A stretch of 64,000 bases of DNA from the NCBI GenBank assembly GCA_016839165.1, contig CP069300.1, forward strand, positions 2,170,001 through 2,234,000. Reading direction: 5' to 3'. Under the pieces are notes generated by a model, which saw only the letters and a program-made list of their open reading frames with translations, had not been told where the DNA came from and did not search any database. The translations under genes were made by a program, and so were the position numbers. The DNA is from Bradyrhizobium sp. PSBB068. Lineage in GTDB: Bacteria > Pseudomonadota > Alphaproteobacteria > Rhizobiales > Xanthobacteraceae. Below are positions 52,992 to 61,650 of this stretch, piece by piece (positions within the stretch are counted from its first letter, which is position 1; every line of letters begins with the position of its first letter).

Positions 52992-54470
52992 ATGGATCAG
53001 ACCGTGACCACAGCAACGCTCACCGTCCGCGGACTGACCAAGAGATTCGGCGGCTTGACCGCCGTGAAGAACCTCTCGTTCGACCTGCACCCGGGCGAGA
53101 TCCTCGGTCTGATCGGGCCGAACGGCTCGGGCAAGTCGACCGCGATGAAGAGCGTGATGGGCATCGAGCGCCCGACCGCGGGAGAGGTGATCTTCGACGG
53201 CGAGAACGTCGCTGGCCTTCCCGCGCACAAGATCGCGCGCAAGGGCTTCGGCATGGTGTTCCAGCACTCGCGGCCGCTGAACCGGCAGACCGTGCTGGAA
53301 AACATCATGGTCGCGCTGCTGCCCGACAGCCTGTTCATGCTGTTTCCCGACAAGGCACTGACCGAGCGCGCCAAATGGATCGCCGAGCGCGTCGGGCTCG
53401 GCGCGGTGATGGATCGCCGTCCGCCGACGCTGCCGTTCGCCGATCTGCGCCGGCTGGAATTGGCGAAGGCGATCGCGCGCGATCCGAAGGTGGTACTGGT
53501 CGACGAACCCTTTGCGGGCCTCACCAGCGCCGAAGTCGGCACCTTCTCCGCCCTGATCCGCAGCTTCCGCGACGAGGGACGCGCGGTGATGCTGGTCGAC
53601 CACAACGTCAAGAGCGTCGCGGCCCTGGTCGACCGCGTACTCGCGATGTATCTCGGCGAGGAGATCACGACCGGCCGCGCCGAGGACGTGATGAAGAACG
53701 AGACCGTGCGCCGGGTCTATCTCGGCGGCGCGATCGAGACCCACGCGCGACCCGAGACCTCGTTCAAGGACAAGGTGCCGCTGCTGCAGGTCGAGAATGT
53801 CAGCGTGCATTACGGCAAGGCGCAGGCGCTGGAGAACGTCTCGATCCACGTCCATGAGGGCGAGTTCGTCTCGATCGTCGGCCTCAACGGCGCCGGCAAG
53901 ACCACGCTGTTCAACACGATCTCCGGCTTCCTGCCCTATACCGGCGAGATCCTGCGCGGCGGGCAGCCACTGCGCGGCACCGGGCCTGCCAAGATCGCCC
54001 GCTCCGGCCTCGTGCAGTGCCCGGAATCGCGCGAACTGTTCGGCGAGATGACGGTGCGGGAAAACCTCGATCTCGGCGGTCAGCATCTCGACGACGCGGC
54101 GCGGGCCAGGCAGCTCGCCTGGCTGTTCGAGCTGTTCCCGATCCTGAAGGAACGCCAGGGCCAGATGGCCCAGACGCTGTCCGGCGGCGAGCAGCAGATG
54201 CTGGCGATCGGCCGCGCGCTGATGATGCAGCCGCAGATCCTGATCCTCGACGAGCCGACGCTGGGACTTGCACCGGTCATCCTCGAACTGTTGTCGAAGG
54301 CGCTGGAGAAGCTGCGCCAGACCACCAAGATCACGGTGTTGCTCGGCGAGCAGAACGTGACCTTCGCGCTTCCGCATGCCGACCGCGTCTATGTGCTGGA
54401 GCACGCGCGGATCGTCTGGGAGGGCGATCCGGGCCGGTTCGCCGCGGAGGCCGGCAAGGACTTTCTCTGA
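52992..54470 (+). CDS. fused LivG-LivF ABC transporter ATPase
   Basis: A single 492-residue protein with two complete nucleotide-binding domains, normally separate LivG and LivF proteins. NBD1 (about 8-249): Walker A GPNGSGKST at 42-50, signature replaced by PFADLRRLELAKA (148-160), Walker B ending D171-E172, and His204. NBD2 (about 263-490): Walker A GLNGAGKTT at 297-305, canonical LSGGE at 396-400, and D420-E421. The linker is about 250-262 (THARPETSFKDK). The degenerate first signature is common in LivG-type domains. The frame is uninterrupted, so the fusion is real in this sequence. The two ATPase halves are locked in 1:1 order. Confidence 0.93.
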   Translation: MDQTVTTATLTVRGLTKRFGGLTAVKNLSFDLHPGEILGLIGPNGSGKSTAMKSVMGIERPTAGEVIFDGENVAGLPAHKIARKGFGMVFQHSRPLNRQTVLENIMVALLPDSLFMLFPDKALTERAKWIAERVGLGAVMDRRPPTLPFADLRRLELAKAIARDPKVVLVDEPFAGLTSAEVGTFSALIRSFRDEGRAVMLVDHNVKSVAALVDRVLAMYLGEEITTGRAEDVMKNETVRRVYLGGAIETHARPETSFKDKVPLLQVENVSVHYGKAQALENVSIHVHEGEFVSIVGLNGAGKTTLFNTISGFLPYTGEILRGGQPLRGTGPAKIARSGLVQCPESRELFGEMTVRENLDLGGQHLDDAARARQLAWLFELFPILKERQGQMAQTLSGGEQQMLAIGRALMMQPQILILDEPTLGLAPVILELLSKALEKLRQTTKITVLLGEQNVTFALPHADRVYVLEHARIVWEGDPGRFAAEAGKDFL

Positions 54471-54511
54471 CGTTCAACGATTGAAAAATAACAAAGCAAA
54501 GGGAGACGACC

Positions 54512-55753
54512 ATGTCAGGATATTCAACCGCCGCCCGCACGAGCCTGTTGGCTACCGCGCTGGCGCTCTGCCTCGCGGCACCGGCCTATGCGCAGTCCAA
54601 GGATCCGATCAAGATCGGCGTGATTGCCGAGGTGCAGTCGATCGCCGGTGCGGCAACCCCGGGCGGCGCGCAGATCGCGGCCGACGAGATCAACGCCAAG
54701 GGCGGCGTGATGGGCCGCAAGATCGAGATCGTCACCTACGACAACAAGAGCTCGTCGGCGGACTCGGTGCGTGCGTTCCAGCGCGCAGTCAGCGAGGACA
54801 AGGTCTCCGCGGTGATCGCGAGCTACATCAGCGAGGTCGTGCTGGCGCTCGAGCCGTGGGCATCGCGGTTGAAGATGCCGCTGATCACGCCGGGCGCCGC
54901 CTCGAACGAGATCACCAAGGCGGTTCACAACGACTATGAGAAGAACAAGTACACCTTCCACGGCTACCTGACCTCGGCAGCGCAGGCGCAGCTCGTCTGC
55001 GACGCCGCCAAGGATCTCCTCGTCGATAACCTCAAGTTCAAATCGGTGGCGATCATGAGCGAGGACGCCGCGTGGACCAAACCGCTCGACGCCGGGTACG
55101 AGGCCTGCCTGCCGAAGGCCGGCCTGAAGGTGGTCGAGCACATCCGCTTCTCGCCCGACACCACCGACTTCACGCCGATCTTCAACAAGATGGAAGCCGC
55201 CAAGCCCGACGTGATCGTCACCGGCATCTCCCATGTCGGCGTGCAGCCGACGGTGCAGTGGAAGAACCAGCAGGTGCCGATCCCGATGTTCGGCATCAGC
55301 GCGCAGGCGTTGAGCCCGACCTTCTGGGGCGACACCAACGGCGCCGCCGAAGGCGTGCCCTCGCTCGCGGTGGCGACACCGGACGTTGCGGTGACACCGA
55401 AGACAAAGCCGTTCGCTGCGGCCTTCAAGGCCAAGTTCGGCACGCCGCCGGCCTATACCGGCTACACCGCCTATGACGAGGTCTACATCATCGCCGAAGC
55501 GATCCAGCGCGCCGGCTCGACCGATCCGGACAAGATGGTCGCCGAGCTCGAGAAGACCGACTTCGAGGGCACGATCGGCAAGATCCAGTTCTACGGCAAG
55601 AACGACGAGTTCACCCACGGCATCAAGTCCGGCCCGGGCGCCGTCACCGGTCTCGTGTTCCAGTGGCAGAACGGCAAGCAGATCACGGTCTGGCCGAAGG
55701 CGATCGCGGAAGGGAAGCTGAAGTTTCCTGATTTCGTGAAGCTGTCGCAGTAA
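54512..55753 (+). CDS. branched-chain amino acid-type ABC transporter substrate-binding protein (copy 2)
   Basis: A 413-residue exported protein with GGGAGACGACC before the ATG and a signal peptide ending AYAQ. It aligns along its whole length with the first binding protein of the operon: both share SSADSVRAFQRAV, SYISEVVLALEPWASRLK and KNQQVPIPMFGIS. Differences concentrate in the region after residue 285 (ALSPTFWGDTNGAAEGVPSL against ATNETFGKDTNDAAEGVLYQ), near the expected ligand cleft and hinge. It is likely a duplicate with a different ligand preference sharing one permease. It ends at a hairpin terminator. Confidence 0.92.
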   Translation: MSGYSTAARTSLLATALALCLAAPAYAQSKDPIKIGVIAEVQSIAGAATPGGAQIAADEINAKGGVMGRKIEIVTYDNKSSSADSVRAFQRAVSEDKVSAVIASYISEVVLALEPWASRLKMPLITPGAASNEITKAVHNDYEKNKYTFHGYLTSAAQAQLVCDAAKDLLVDNLKFKSVAIMSEDAAWTKPLDAGYEACLPKAGLKVVEHIRFSPDTTDFTPIFNKMEAAKPDVIVTGISHVGVQPTVQWKNQQVPIPMFGISAQALSPTFWGDTNGAAEGVPSLAVATPDVAVTPKTKPFAAAFKAKFGTPPAYTGYTAYDEVYIIAEAIQRAGSTDPDKMVAELEKTDFEGTIGKIQFYGKNDEFTHGIKSGPGAVTGLVFQWQNGKQITVWPKAIAEGKLKFPDFVKLSQ

Positions 55754-55780
55754 TCGCGGCGCGAGCCAGCGCGAGATGGG

Positions 55781-55811
55781 GAGGGGCGGTCACGCGGGGG
55801 GCCGCCCCCTC
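55781..55811 (+). terminator. terminator of the liv-type operon
   Basis: GAGGGGCGG (55781-55789) pairs with CCGCCCCCTC (55802-55811) with one bulged C. The downstream TGCTATTT is only partly T-rich, so it is weaker than the terminators at 28455 and 9262. Confidence 0.5.
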
Positions 55812-55813
55812 TG

Positions 55814-57028
55814 CTATTTGCGCGTTGGTGGCGCGGTCTGGATCGTCGGCGCGGCGGCCGCGAGCAGCGCCGCGCGGTCACCGTTGCGCGGCGGATAGAT
55901 GCGCTGCTGGTTGATGGTCTGTTTGGTGAGTTTGGCGGCGGCTCCTGTGGTGTGCACCTCGCGGTCCCAGCCGGTGGTGTAGAGCGCGCCCCAGGCCCCG
56001 AGATCGAGCACCGTCACATACCAGTCGATATTGAGCGGCAGCAGCTTTTCTCCGAACAGATCGGCGACCACGTTGTGTCCGGCAAAGCGGCCCATCGGAC
56101 GCGCGAACTGGCACGACATCACGGTCGGGTGCTCGCCGTCGATCAGGCAGGACGCGACGTCGCCTGCGGCGAACACGCCGGGAAGGCCTTCGACGCGCAT
56201 GCAATGATCCACCGCGAGGCGGCCGAGCGCGTCGCGCCTGGCCGGCAGCATCGCGGCGAGGGGGCTCGCGTGCATCCCGCCGCACCACACCACGGTCGCC
56301 GCCGGAATGATCTCGCCCGAGCTTAACGTGATGCTGTCGGCGCCGACGGCGCCAACCCTGACGTTCAGCCGTGTCTCGACGCCGAGCGCTGACAGCGCCT
56401 CGTTGATGACCGGGCGGCCATGCGCGCCGAATGTCGCGCCGACGACGGGATTGGGATCGATCAAGATGACGCGATGATGGCCCGCAATGCCGGCGGCCGC
56501 CAGCTTGGCCGACATTTCGGCGGCGACCTCGATTCCGGTGAAGCCGGCGCCGACGACTGCCACCGTCGAACGTGCCGGCGACGCCGGCTCCTTGCCGAGC
56601 GCCGCCAGATGCGCGTCGAGCCGCATCGCCGCTTCATGGGTGTCGACATCGAAGCCATGCGCGGCAAGGCCAGGAATGGCGGGGCGGACCAGCTCGCTGC
56701 CGGTCGTCAGCACCAGCCGGTCATAGGTCAAGGTCTCCGCGCCGGAGCTCGTCTTGACCACGACCTCGCGCTTTGCCGGATCGATCGCCGCGACTTCGGC
56801 CACCTCGTGCTCGACGCCGACCGGATCGAGCAGCCCGTCGAGCGGCAGCGCGACATCGGCGAGGTCGACCTCGTAATTGCGCACCCGGATGTTGTGATAG
56901 GCGTTGCGATCGATGACGAGGATCTCGGTATCTGCCGCCCGCGCGCCGATCTCGTCGCGCTTGCGGGCTGCGCCGAGCGCGGCCCACAGCCCCGCAAAGC
57001 CGGCCCCCAGCACCAGGATGCGCGCCAT
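55814..57028 (-). CDS. FAD-dependent NADH dehydrogenase/oxidoreductase (NDH-2-like)
   Basis: A 404-residue flavoprotein with GGAGGGAG before the ATG. The FAD fold opens ILVLGAGFAGLWAALGA (GxGxxG). The NAD fold is VAVVGAGFTGIEVAAEMS near 155-172. The second FAD site is VFAAGDVAS near 300. The layout is that of type II NADH:quinone oxidoreductases and related enzymes, which pass electrons from NADH to quinone without pumping. No C-terminal membrane helix stands out, so it may instead be a soluble NAD(P)H-dependent reductase. It converges on the liv-type operon. Confidence 0.88.
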   Translation of the reverse strand: MARILVLGAGFAGLWAALGAARKRDEIGARAADTEILVIDRNAYHNIRVRNYEVDLADVALPLDGLLDPVGVEHEVAEVAAIDPAKREVVVKTSSGAETLTYDRLVLTTGSELVRPAIPGLAAHGFDVDTHEAAMRLDAHLAALGKEPASPARSTVAVVGAGFTGIEVAAEMSAKLAAAGIAGHHRVILIDPNPVVGATFGAHGRPVINEALSALGVETRLNVRVGAVGADSITLSSGEIIPAATVVWCGGMHASPLAAMLPARRDALGRLAVDHCMRVEGLPGVFAAGDVASCLIDGEHPTVMSCQFARPMGRFAGHNVVADLFGEKLLPLNIDWYVTVLDLGAWGALYTTGWDREVHTTGAAAKLTKQTINQQRIYPPRNGDRAALLAAAAPTIQTAPPTRK

Positions 57029-57116
57029 CGCTCCCTCCGATCTTCTCGCGGAGGGAGCTTGCCCGCGCAGGCGAGCTCAAATCAAGTGGGAAGGGCGCGA
57101 GCCGCTGCGTGATGCC

Positions 57117-58751
57117 TCACGTGCCCGGCCGCGATACCTCGGTCTCCTTGCTGGTGATGAACTCCAGCAGCACCGGCACGCCCTCCTTGGTCTTCTGGAT
57201 GCCGCGCTTGATCGCGGGGATGATGTCCTCGGGCTTGGTCACCCGCTCGCCATAGCCGCCGAAGGCGCGGGCCATCGCGGCGTAATCGCCGGAGATGTCG
57301 GTCGAGCGGTATTTCTCGGTCGAGATCGGCATCACCTTCAATTCGATCGCCATCGAGAAATTGTTCAGCAGGATCGACATGATCGGAATCCGCTCGCGCA
57401 CCGCGGTCTCGAAATCCATGCCCGTAAAGCCGATCGCGGCGTCGCCCCAGACGTTGATGCAGAGCTTGTCCGGTTTTGCCAGCTTCGCGCCCATCGCAAG
57501 ACCGAGGCCGTAGCCGAGCTGCGTCGTCTTGCCCCAGCCGATATAGGACAACGGCTCGACCGACTTCCAGAACGGCGAGAGCTGGTCGCGCGGGCTGCCG
57601 GCGTCGTGGGTGATGATGGTGTTGTGGATGTCGACGGTGTGCTGCAGGTCCCACAGCACGCGATAGGGATTGAGCGGCGCGTCGTTGTGCGTCAGCTTCG
57701 GCATCCACTTGGCAAGCCACTCGTTGTGGGAGGCGGCGATCTCCTCGGCGACCACGCTCGCGTTGCGGTCCGCGGTCACGGTCTTGCCGATCTCCTCCAG
57801 CAGTGCGTCGAGCACGAGGCCGGCGTCGCCGACGAGGCCGATCTTGGCCTCGACATCCTTGTTGATGTGGTTCGGGTCGAGCGTCGAATGAATGATGGTC
57901 TTGCCCTTCGGCATCGCGATGCCGAACGATGTTTCGGTGAAGGAGCAGCCGATGCCGAAGATCAAATCGGTCTCGGCGAGGAATTTCGGCACCGCGCGCG
58001 GCACCGCAAGGCCGCCGGAGCCGAGCGACAGCGGATGCGTCTCCGGGAATGACGACTTGCCGCCGAGGCTCGTGGTGACGGGGATCGCAAGCCGCTCGGC
58101 AAGGCGCTTCAGCTGCGGCCAGGCCTTGGCGTAATGCACGCCCTGGCCGGCATAGATCACCGGACGCTTGGCGTTGACGAGCAGGGCGGCCGCTTCCTTG
58201 ATGTGAACGGGATCGGCGCCGTAGCGGGTGCGCAGCACCGGCGTGTAGTTCAAGGGCTCCGGCACCTCCTCGTTCCACATGTCGGCGGGGATCTCGACGA
58301 TCACAGGGCCACCGCGGCCGTTCTTCAATCGGGTGAAGGCGCGGCGAAAGATGTTGCCGACTTCGGCCGCGATGTTGATCGGCTCCGAGGATTTCAAGAA
58401 CGCCTTCATCGCCTGGCTGGAATTGAAGTTCGGATCGATGTTGGCGAGCCTGCGCGCATAGCCCATCGGCAGCACCAGCACGGGCACGGATTCGCCGTAG
58501 CACTGCGCGACGCCGCCCATCGCGTTCTCGGCGCCCGGGCCGTGCTGCATGCAGAACGCGCCGATCTTCTCGCCCGAGGTGAGGCGCGAGATCGCGTCCG
58601 CCATGTGCACGCCGATGCGCTCCTGCCGCACCATCACGGGGCGGATATCGGCGGCGGCGGCGTATTCGATCAAATGGTTGACCGGGTAGCCCGTGAGGAT
58701 CTCGATCCCCTCGCGCTTCATGATTTCCGCGATCGCGGTGCCGAGCTTCAT
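57117..58751 (-). CDS. thiamine-diphosphate-requiring enzyme (acetolactate synthase-like)
   Basis: A 544-residue protein from ATG 58751 with AGGGAG nine bases upstream; the frame extends further without support. Pyr domain: ILTGYPVNHLIEYAAAADIR, then RPVMVRQERIGVHMADA with the cofactor-activating Glu in RQERIG. PP domain: NVWGDAAIGFTGMDFETAVR with the metal-binding Asp, continuing to ILLNNFSMA. It is not close to the first ThDP enzyme of the window (11900-13564), which has a GDGS core. The substrate could be a 2-keto acid, glyoxylate or oxalyl-type compound. It is apparently monocistronic. Confidence 0.87.
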   Translation of the reverse strand: MKLGTAIAEIMKREGIEILTGYPVNHLIEYAAAADIRPVMVRQERIGVHMADAISRLTSGEKIGAFCMQHGPGAENAMGGVAQCYGESVPVLVLPMGYARRLANIDPNFNSSQAMKAFLKSSEPINIAAEVGNIFRRAFTRLKNGRGGPVIVEIPADMWNEEVPEPLNYTPVLRTRYGADPVHIKEAAALLVNAKRPVIYAGQGVHYAKAWPQLKRLAERLAIPVTTSLGGKSSFPETHPLSLGSGGLAVPRAVPKFLAETDLIFGIGCSFTETSFGIAMPKGKTIIHSTLDPNHINKDVEAKIGLVGDAGLVLDALLEEIGKTVTADRNASVVAEEIAASHNEWLAKWMPKLTHNDAPLNPYRVLWDLQHTVDIHNTIITHDAGSPRDQLSPFWKSVEPLSYIGWGKTTQLGYGLGLAMGAKLAKPDKLCINVWGDAAIGFTGMDFETAVRERIPIMSILLNNFSMAIELKVMPISTEKYRSTDISGDYAAMARAFGGYGERVTKPEDIIPAIKRGIQKTKEGVPVLLEFITSKETEVSRPGT

Positions 58752-59074
58752 GACGGTCACTCCCTTTGGATGCGGCCGGTTCGCTCCGGCCTCGTTGTCG
58801 TCCTGTCCGATAAAGGAACAGGATTCCGCCGACCGGTAAAGCCGAGCGGCGGGCCGGATCGGGTAGTCCTGATATGCGTTTACGCCCAATCGCGGCTGGT
58901 CGCCGCGCGGGGCGAGGTCAGGATGCAGGCAAAACTAGCAGGGAGTTTCTCTGCAACCCTTAAGCGATCGTTCATCCTGTCCCTCAATGGGCCGTCAACC
59001 AATGTGGCCTAGTTTTGCTGGCATATTACAACGGCGCGGGACAAAACGCCGCGAGCGTCGGACAGGAGCTTTTC
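58752..59074. other. divergent intergenic region, ThDP enzyme / Flp pilin genes
   Basis: No gene is supported in these 323 bases. A CtrA-like site lies at 58960-58974. AGGAG at 59064-59068 serves the pilin gene. Confidence 0.4.
58960..58974 (+). promoter_or_regulatory. CtrA-like site, one mismatch, upstream of the pilin gene
   Basis: TTAA (58960-58963), seven bases, TTCA (58971-58974). In Caulobacter the pilA promoter is bound by CtrA. Here the match is imperfect and lies 100 bases from the start. Confidence 0.3.
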
Positions 59075-59239
59075 ATGCGCGCGTTGCTAGCAAGGTTTCT
59101 GCGTGACGAGGTCGGGGCGACCGCGATCGAGTACGCCGTCATTGCCGGTGGCATCAGCATCGTGATCGTCGCCGGCGTCAAAGGCATCGGCACCAGTGTG
59201 AGCGGCCAGTTCAGCGCCGTCGGCGCGGCATTCAAGTAA
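59075..59239 (+). CDS. Flp/Fap-type pilin
   Basis: A 54-residue Flp pilin; AGGAG stands six bases before ATG 59075. A short basic leader (MRALLARFLRDEVG) ends in Gly14, followed by ATAIEYAVIAGGISIVIVAG with the Glu at +5 and Tyr at +6 required for prepilin peptidase cleavage. The mature pilin is about 40 residues, mostly one hydrophobic helix. Flp pili (tad/cpa system) mediate surface attachment. No tad or cpa genes are in the window, so this is an orphan pilin whose export machinery must be elsewhere. Confidence 0.92.
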   Translation: MRALLARFLRDEVGATAIEYAVIAGGISIVIVAGVKGIGTSVSGQFSAVGAAFK

Positions 59240-59249
59240 GCGTTGCCGG

Positions 59250-59498
59250 TTACGCTTCCGCTTCAGCCGCCTTCGCAGCTCCGTTCCACGCGCGCAGAAC
59301 CGCGATGCGCGCGAATATCAGCCTGCTGGCCCCCTCGTTTCGCGGCGTTGATCAGATGCTCGATCGCGATCTTCCGGCGTGCTTCCTGCTGGCGTCGTCC
59401 GATAATGTCATGATGTAGTCGGCGGCCTACTGCAGCGTCAGCAGCGTTCCGCCGCGATGTAGTGCGACCGGTTCGTCAGGCGGCGTCGACCAAGGCAT
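59250..59498 (-). pseudogene. broken small gene, MPWSTPPDEPVAL family of unknown function
   Basis: Read on the minus strand from ATG 59498, the frame gives MPWSTPPDEPVALHRGG, then LLTLQ, then a TAG stop (59427-59429) and continues AADYIMTLSDDASRKH. The middle, KIAIEHLINAAKRGG, is only readable in a second frame, and the end, RLIFARIAVLRAWNG, returns to the first frame and stops at TAA 59250-59252. Together these pieces look like one protein of about 80 residues, resembling small Bradyrhizobium-type proteins with a similar opening and an ...FARIG.LRALN-like ending. One nonsense change and two compensating frameshifts are needed, so the gene is dead. Confidence 0.6.
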
Positions 59499-59562
59499 CT
59501 TGACGAGGACGTCTCAGGCGCGGCGGCTCGAGGTCATCCGGCGACTGCCGGGGGAGGCCTCG

Positions 59563-60540
59563 TCAGCCGGCCTTCTTCCGCGCCGCAGTGCCCTGCGCCC
59601 GCGTCGCCTTCTCGGCCTTCTTCGGCTCGGGCTTGGTGGCTTCCTTGGGCTCGCGCTTGCCGCTGCCCGAGATCGGCAGCAGCATCTCGCGCTGGCCCTC
59701 GATGCGCTTCTTCGGCTTCTTGCCCTTCGCTGCCTTTGCATCGGCTTTCGCCGGCGCGGCCTGCTTCTCGTTGGCGAGGCTCTTCTTCAGCGCGTCCATC
59801 AGGTTGATGACGTTGCCGCTGGCCTTCGCCGCGGGCTTTGCGATCTTGATGCCGTTGCGCTTCTGGTTGATCAGGTCGATCAGCGCCTGCTCGTAGCGGT
59901 CCTCGAACTCCTCCGGATCGAACTCGGCGGACTTCTGCTCGACGATGTGCTTGGCGAGATCCAGCATGTCCTTGGTGATCTTCACGTCCTGGATGTCGTC
60001 GAAATATTCCTTTTCGCTGCGCACCTCATAGGGGTAGCGCAACAGCGTGCCCATCAGCCCGTTGTCGAGCGGCTCGAGCGCGATGATGTGCTCGCGGTTG
60101 GTCAGCACCACGCGGCCGATCGCGACCTTGTCCATGCTGCGGATGGTCTCGCGGATCACCGCGAAGGCGTCGTGGCCGACCTTGCCGTCGGGAACGAGAT
60201 AATAGGGGCGGATCAGATAGCGGCTGTCGATCTCGGACCGCGGCACGAATTCGTCGATCTCGATGGTGCGGGTCGAATCCAGCGCGATGTCGTCGAGCTC
60301 TTCCTTCGTGACCTCGATATAGGTGTCGGTGTCGACCTTGTAGCCCTTCATGATGTCTTCGGATGAGACTTCCTCGCCGGTCTCCGCATCGACCTTGGCG
60401 TATTTGATCCGGTGGCCGGTCTTGCGGTTGATCTGGTTGAAGGAGACCTTCTCGGTATCCGACGTCGCCGGGTACAGGGCAACCGGGCAGGTCACGAGCG
60501 AAAGGCGCAAAAAGCCCTTCCAATTGGCGCGAGGGGCCAT
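59563..60540 (-). CDS. ku: non-homologous end-joining protein Ku
   Basis: A 325-residue bacterial Ku from ATG 60540 (MAPRANWKGFLRLSLV), GGAG eight bases upstream. The core shows YKVDTDTYIEVTKEELDDIA, SRYLIRPYYLVPDGK, LDNGLMGTLLRYPYEVR and AKHIVEQKSAEFDPEEFEDR. A lysine-rich tail (from about 250 to the end) probably binds DNA and ligase. Ku homodimers bind double-strand breaks and recruit LigD; no ligD is in the window. Several rhizobia carry more than one ku. Confidence 0.95.
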   Translation of the reverse strand: MAPRANWKGFLRLSLVTCPVALYPATSDTEKVSFNQINRKTGHRIKYAKVDAETGEEVSSEDIMKGYKVDTDTYIEVTKEELDDIALDSTRTIEIDEFVPRSEIDSRYLIRPYYLVPDGKVGHDAFAVIRETIRSMDKVAIGRVVLTNREHIIALEPLDNGLMGTLLRYPYEVRSEKEYFDDIQDVKITKDMLDLAKHIVEQKSAEFDPEEFEDRYEQALIDLINQKRNGIKIAKPAAKASGNVINLMDALKKSLANEKQAAPAKADAKAAKGKKPKKRIEGQREMLLPISGSGKREPKEATKPEPKKAEKATRAQGTAARKKAG

Positions 60541-60783
60541 AGGGAAAACTCCGATTACGCAACCGACGGAACGGTCAAGGATAACACCGGGAACCCCAGT
60601 TTGAAACAACATGGCCCGTTGAATCTGGCAACGGCGTTAACCGTGGCTTCAGCCTGCGCCGGTTTGACGCGGTGACCGCAACGGCCGCCAGGCGCACCGG
60701 AACATCGCTCCGGGTCCCGCGTTGGCCTTTCGAACGGGAGCGGCAATCGCCGGAATCACAGACACTTAAGCAAAGAGGTCGCC

Positions 60784-60936
60784 ATGGCCAGGGAACGACA
60801 CGGTCAGATCATCGAAACCCCGACCGAGGCGCGCCAGGCCGAGCCCGGACCCTCGGTTCTCGCACTGCTCTCGGCCTCGACGGGGCTCGCGGTCCTGATC
60901 CTCGGTCTCATCTGGTTCGCCTTCTTCCGGGGGTGA
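60784..60936 (+). CDS. 50-residue single-span membrane protein
   Basis: ATG 60784 with AGAGG five bases upstream opens 50 codons. The N-terminal half is polar (MARERHGQIIETPTEARQAE), then one hydrophobic helix (SVLALLSASTGLAVLILGLI) and a short FFRG end. Such small proteins are often subunits or regulators of larger membrane complexes. No family is recognised, and the gene is too short for standard calling. Confidence 0.55.
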   Translation: MARERHGQIIETPTEARQAEPGPSVLALLSASTGLAVLILGLIWFAFFRG

Positions 60937-61329
60937 CGCTGCCAGCGCCGGTTTCCCGCGTGCGAGGCGTTCATTGTTAGATCGAGACGCAACCAGCGCC
61001 ACCCTGCGCTTGCAACGCTGTGGGCGGACGATCACGTCTGTGCCTCTGGCCCGCGCCGCGCACGCGGCCGTGTGGATCCTCGGTCTTGAGGATCGTCTGG
61101 ATGCGTCACGCGCGTCTGCGGCGCGCGGTGCATGCTGCCGTGACCGCTGAAGTCAAAGCCCGGACCATGTCGCGCAGAATTTTTTGAACCAGGAATCTTC
61201 TCGATCGACGGCGCGCGACGTCACGAGATTTTGCACCCGGAATCTCTGATGCACGCTGCCCGTGGCGCGTCACGAGATCATCGAAATTGACTGCTAGCTG
61301 ATTTGAATCAGATACGCCTCGAGCTTGAG
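60937..61329. other. 393-base region without a recognised gene
   Basis: It contains a GATCCTC-GGTCTT-GAGGATC hairpin near 61075-61096, with no T-run. The short sequence GTCACGAGAT occurs twice, at about 61223 and 61270, in similar surroundings. No open frame with family features was found on either strand. Confidence 0.35.
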
Positions 61330-61488
61330 ATGTTCTTTCCGCGCGAAGAGAAAAACCCGTTGCTGGCGCGCCTCAAAGAGAAGAGCGTTTCAGGTGTCTT
61401 CGTCGGGCTGACGGTGCTGGCCATGGCGGGATGGATCTATCTGCTCAGCTCGATGTTCCTGAAATTCATGCTGTGGTGGTTCTCCTGA
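61330..61488 (+). CDS. small single-span membrane protein, 52 residues
   Basis: ATG 61330 (MFFPREEKNPLLARLK) or an upstream TTG at 61303 would start it. A charged N-terminus leads to one helix (GVFVGLTVLAMAGWIYLLSS) and an aromatic end (MLWWFS). No clear strong ribosome site, but its structure is of a real small membrane protein and the region lies among other such genes. Function unknown. Confidence 0.45.
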   Translation: MFFPREEKNPLLARLKEKSVSGVFVGLTVLAMAGWIYLLSSMFLKFMLWWFS

Positions 61489-61650
61489 GGCGCTTCGCGC
61501 GCGAGGCCAACCGGCGTCGGCGCCTGATCATTGTTGCGCCGTTTGCTTGCACAAGAATTCCAGCGGTTGAGCATTCTTTCGGCGCGCCCCATCATGATGT
61601 TGTCACAAGTCTGAATGTTAATAACATCACGGCTAACGTGGACGATTGTG

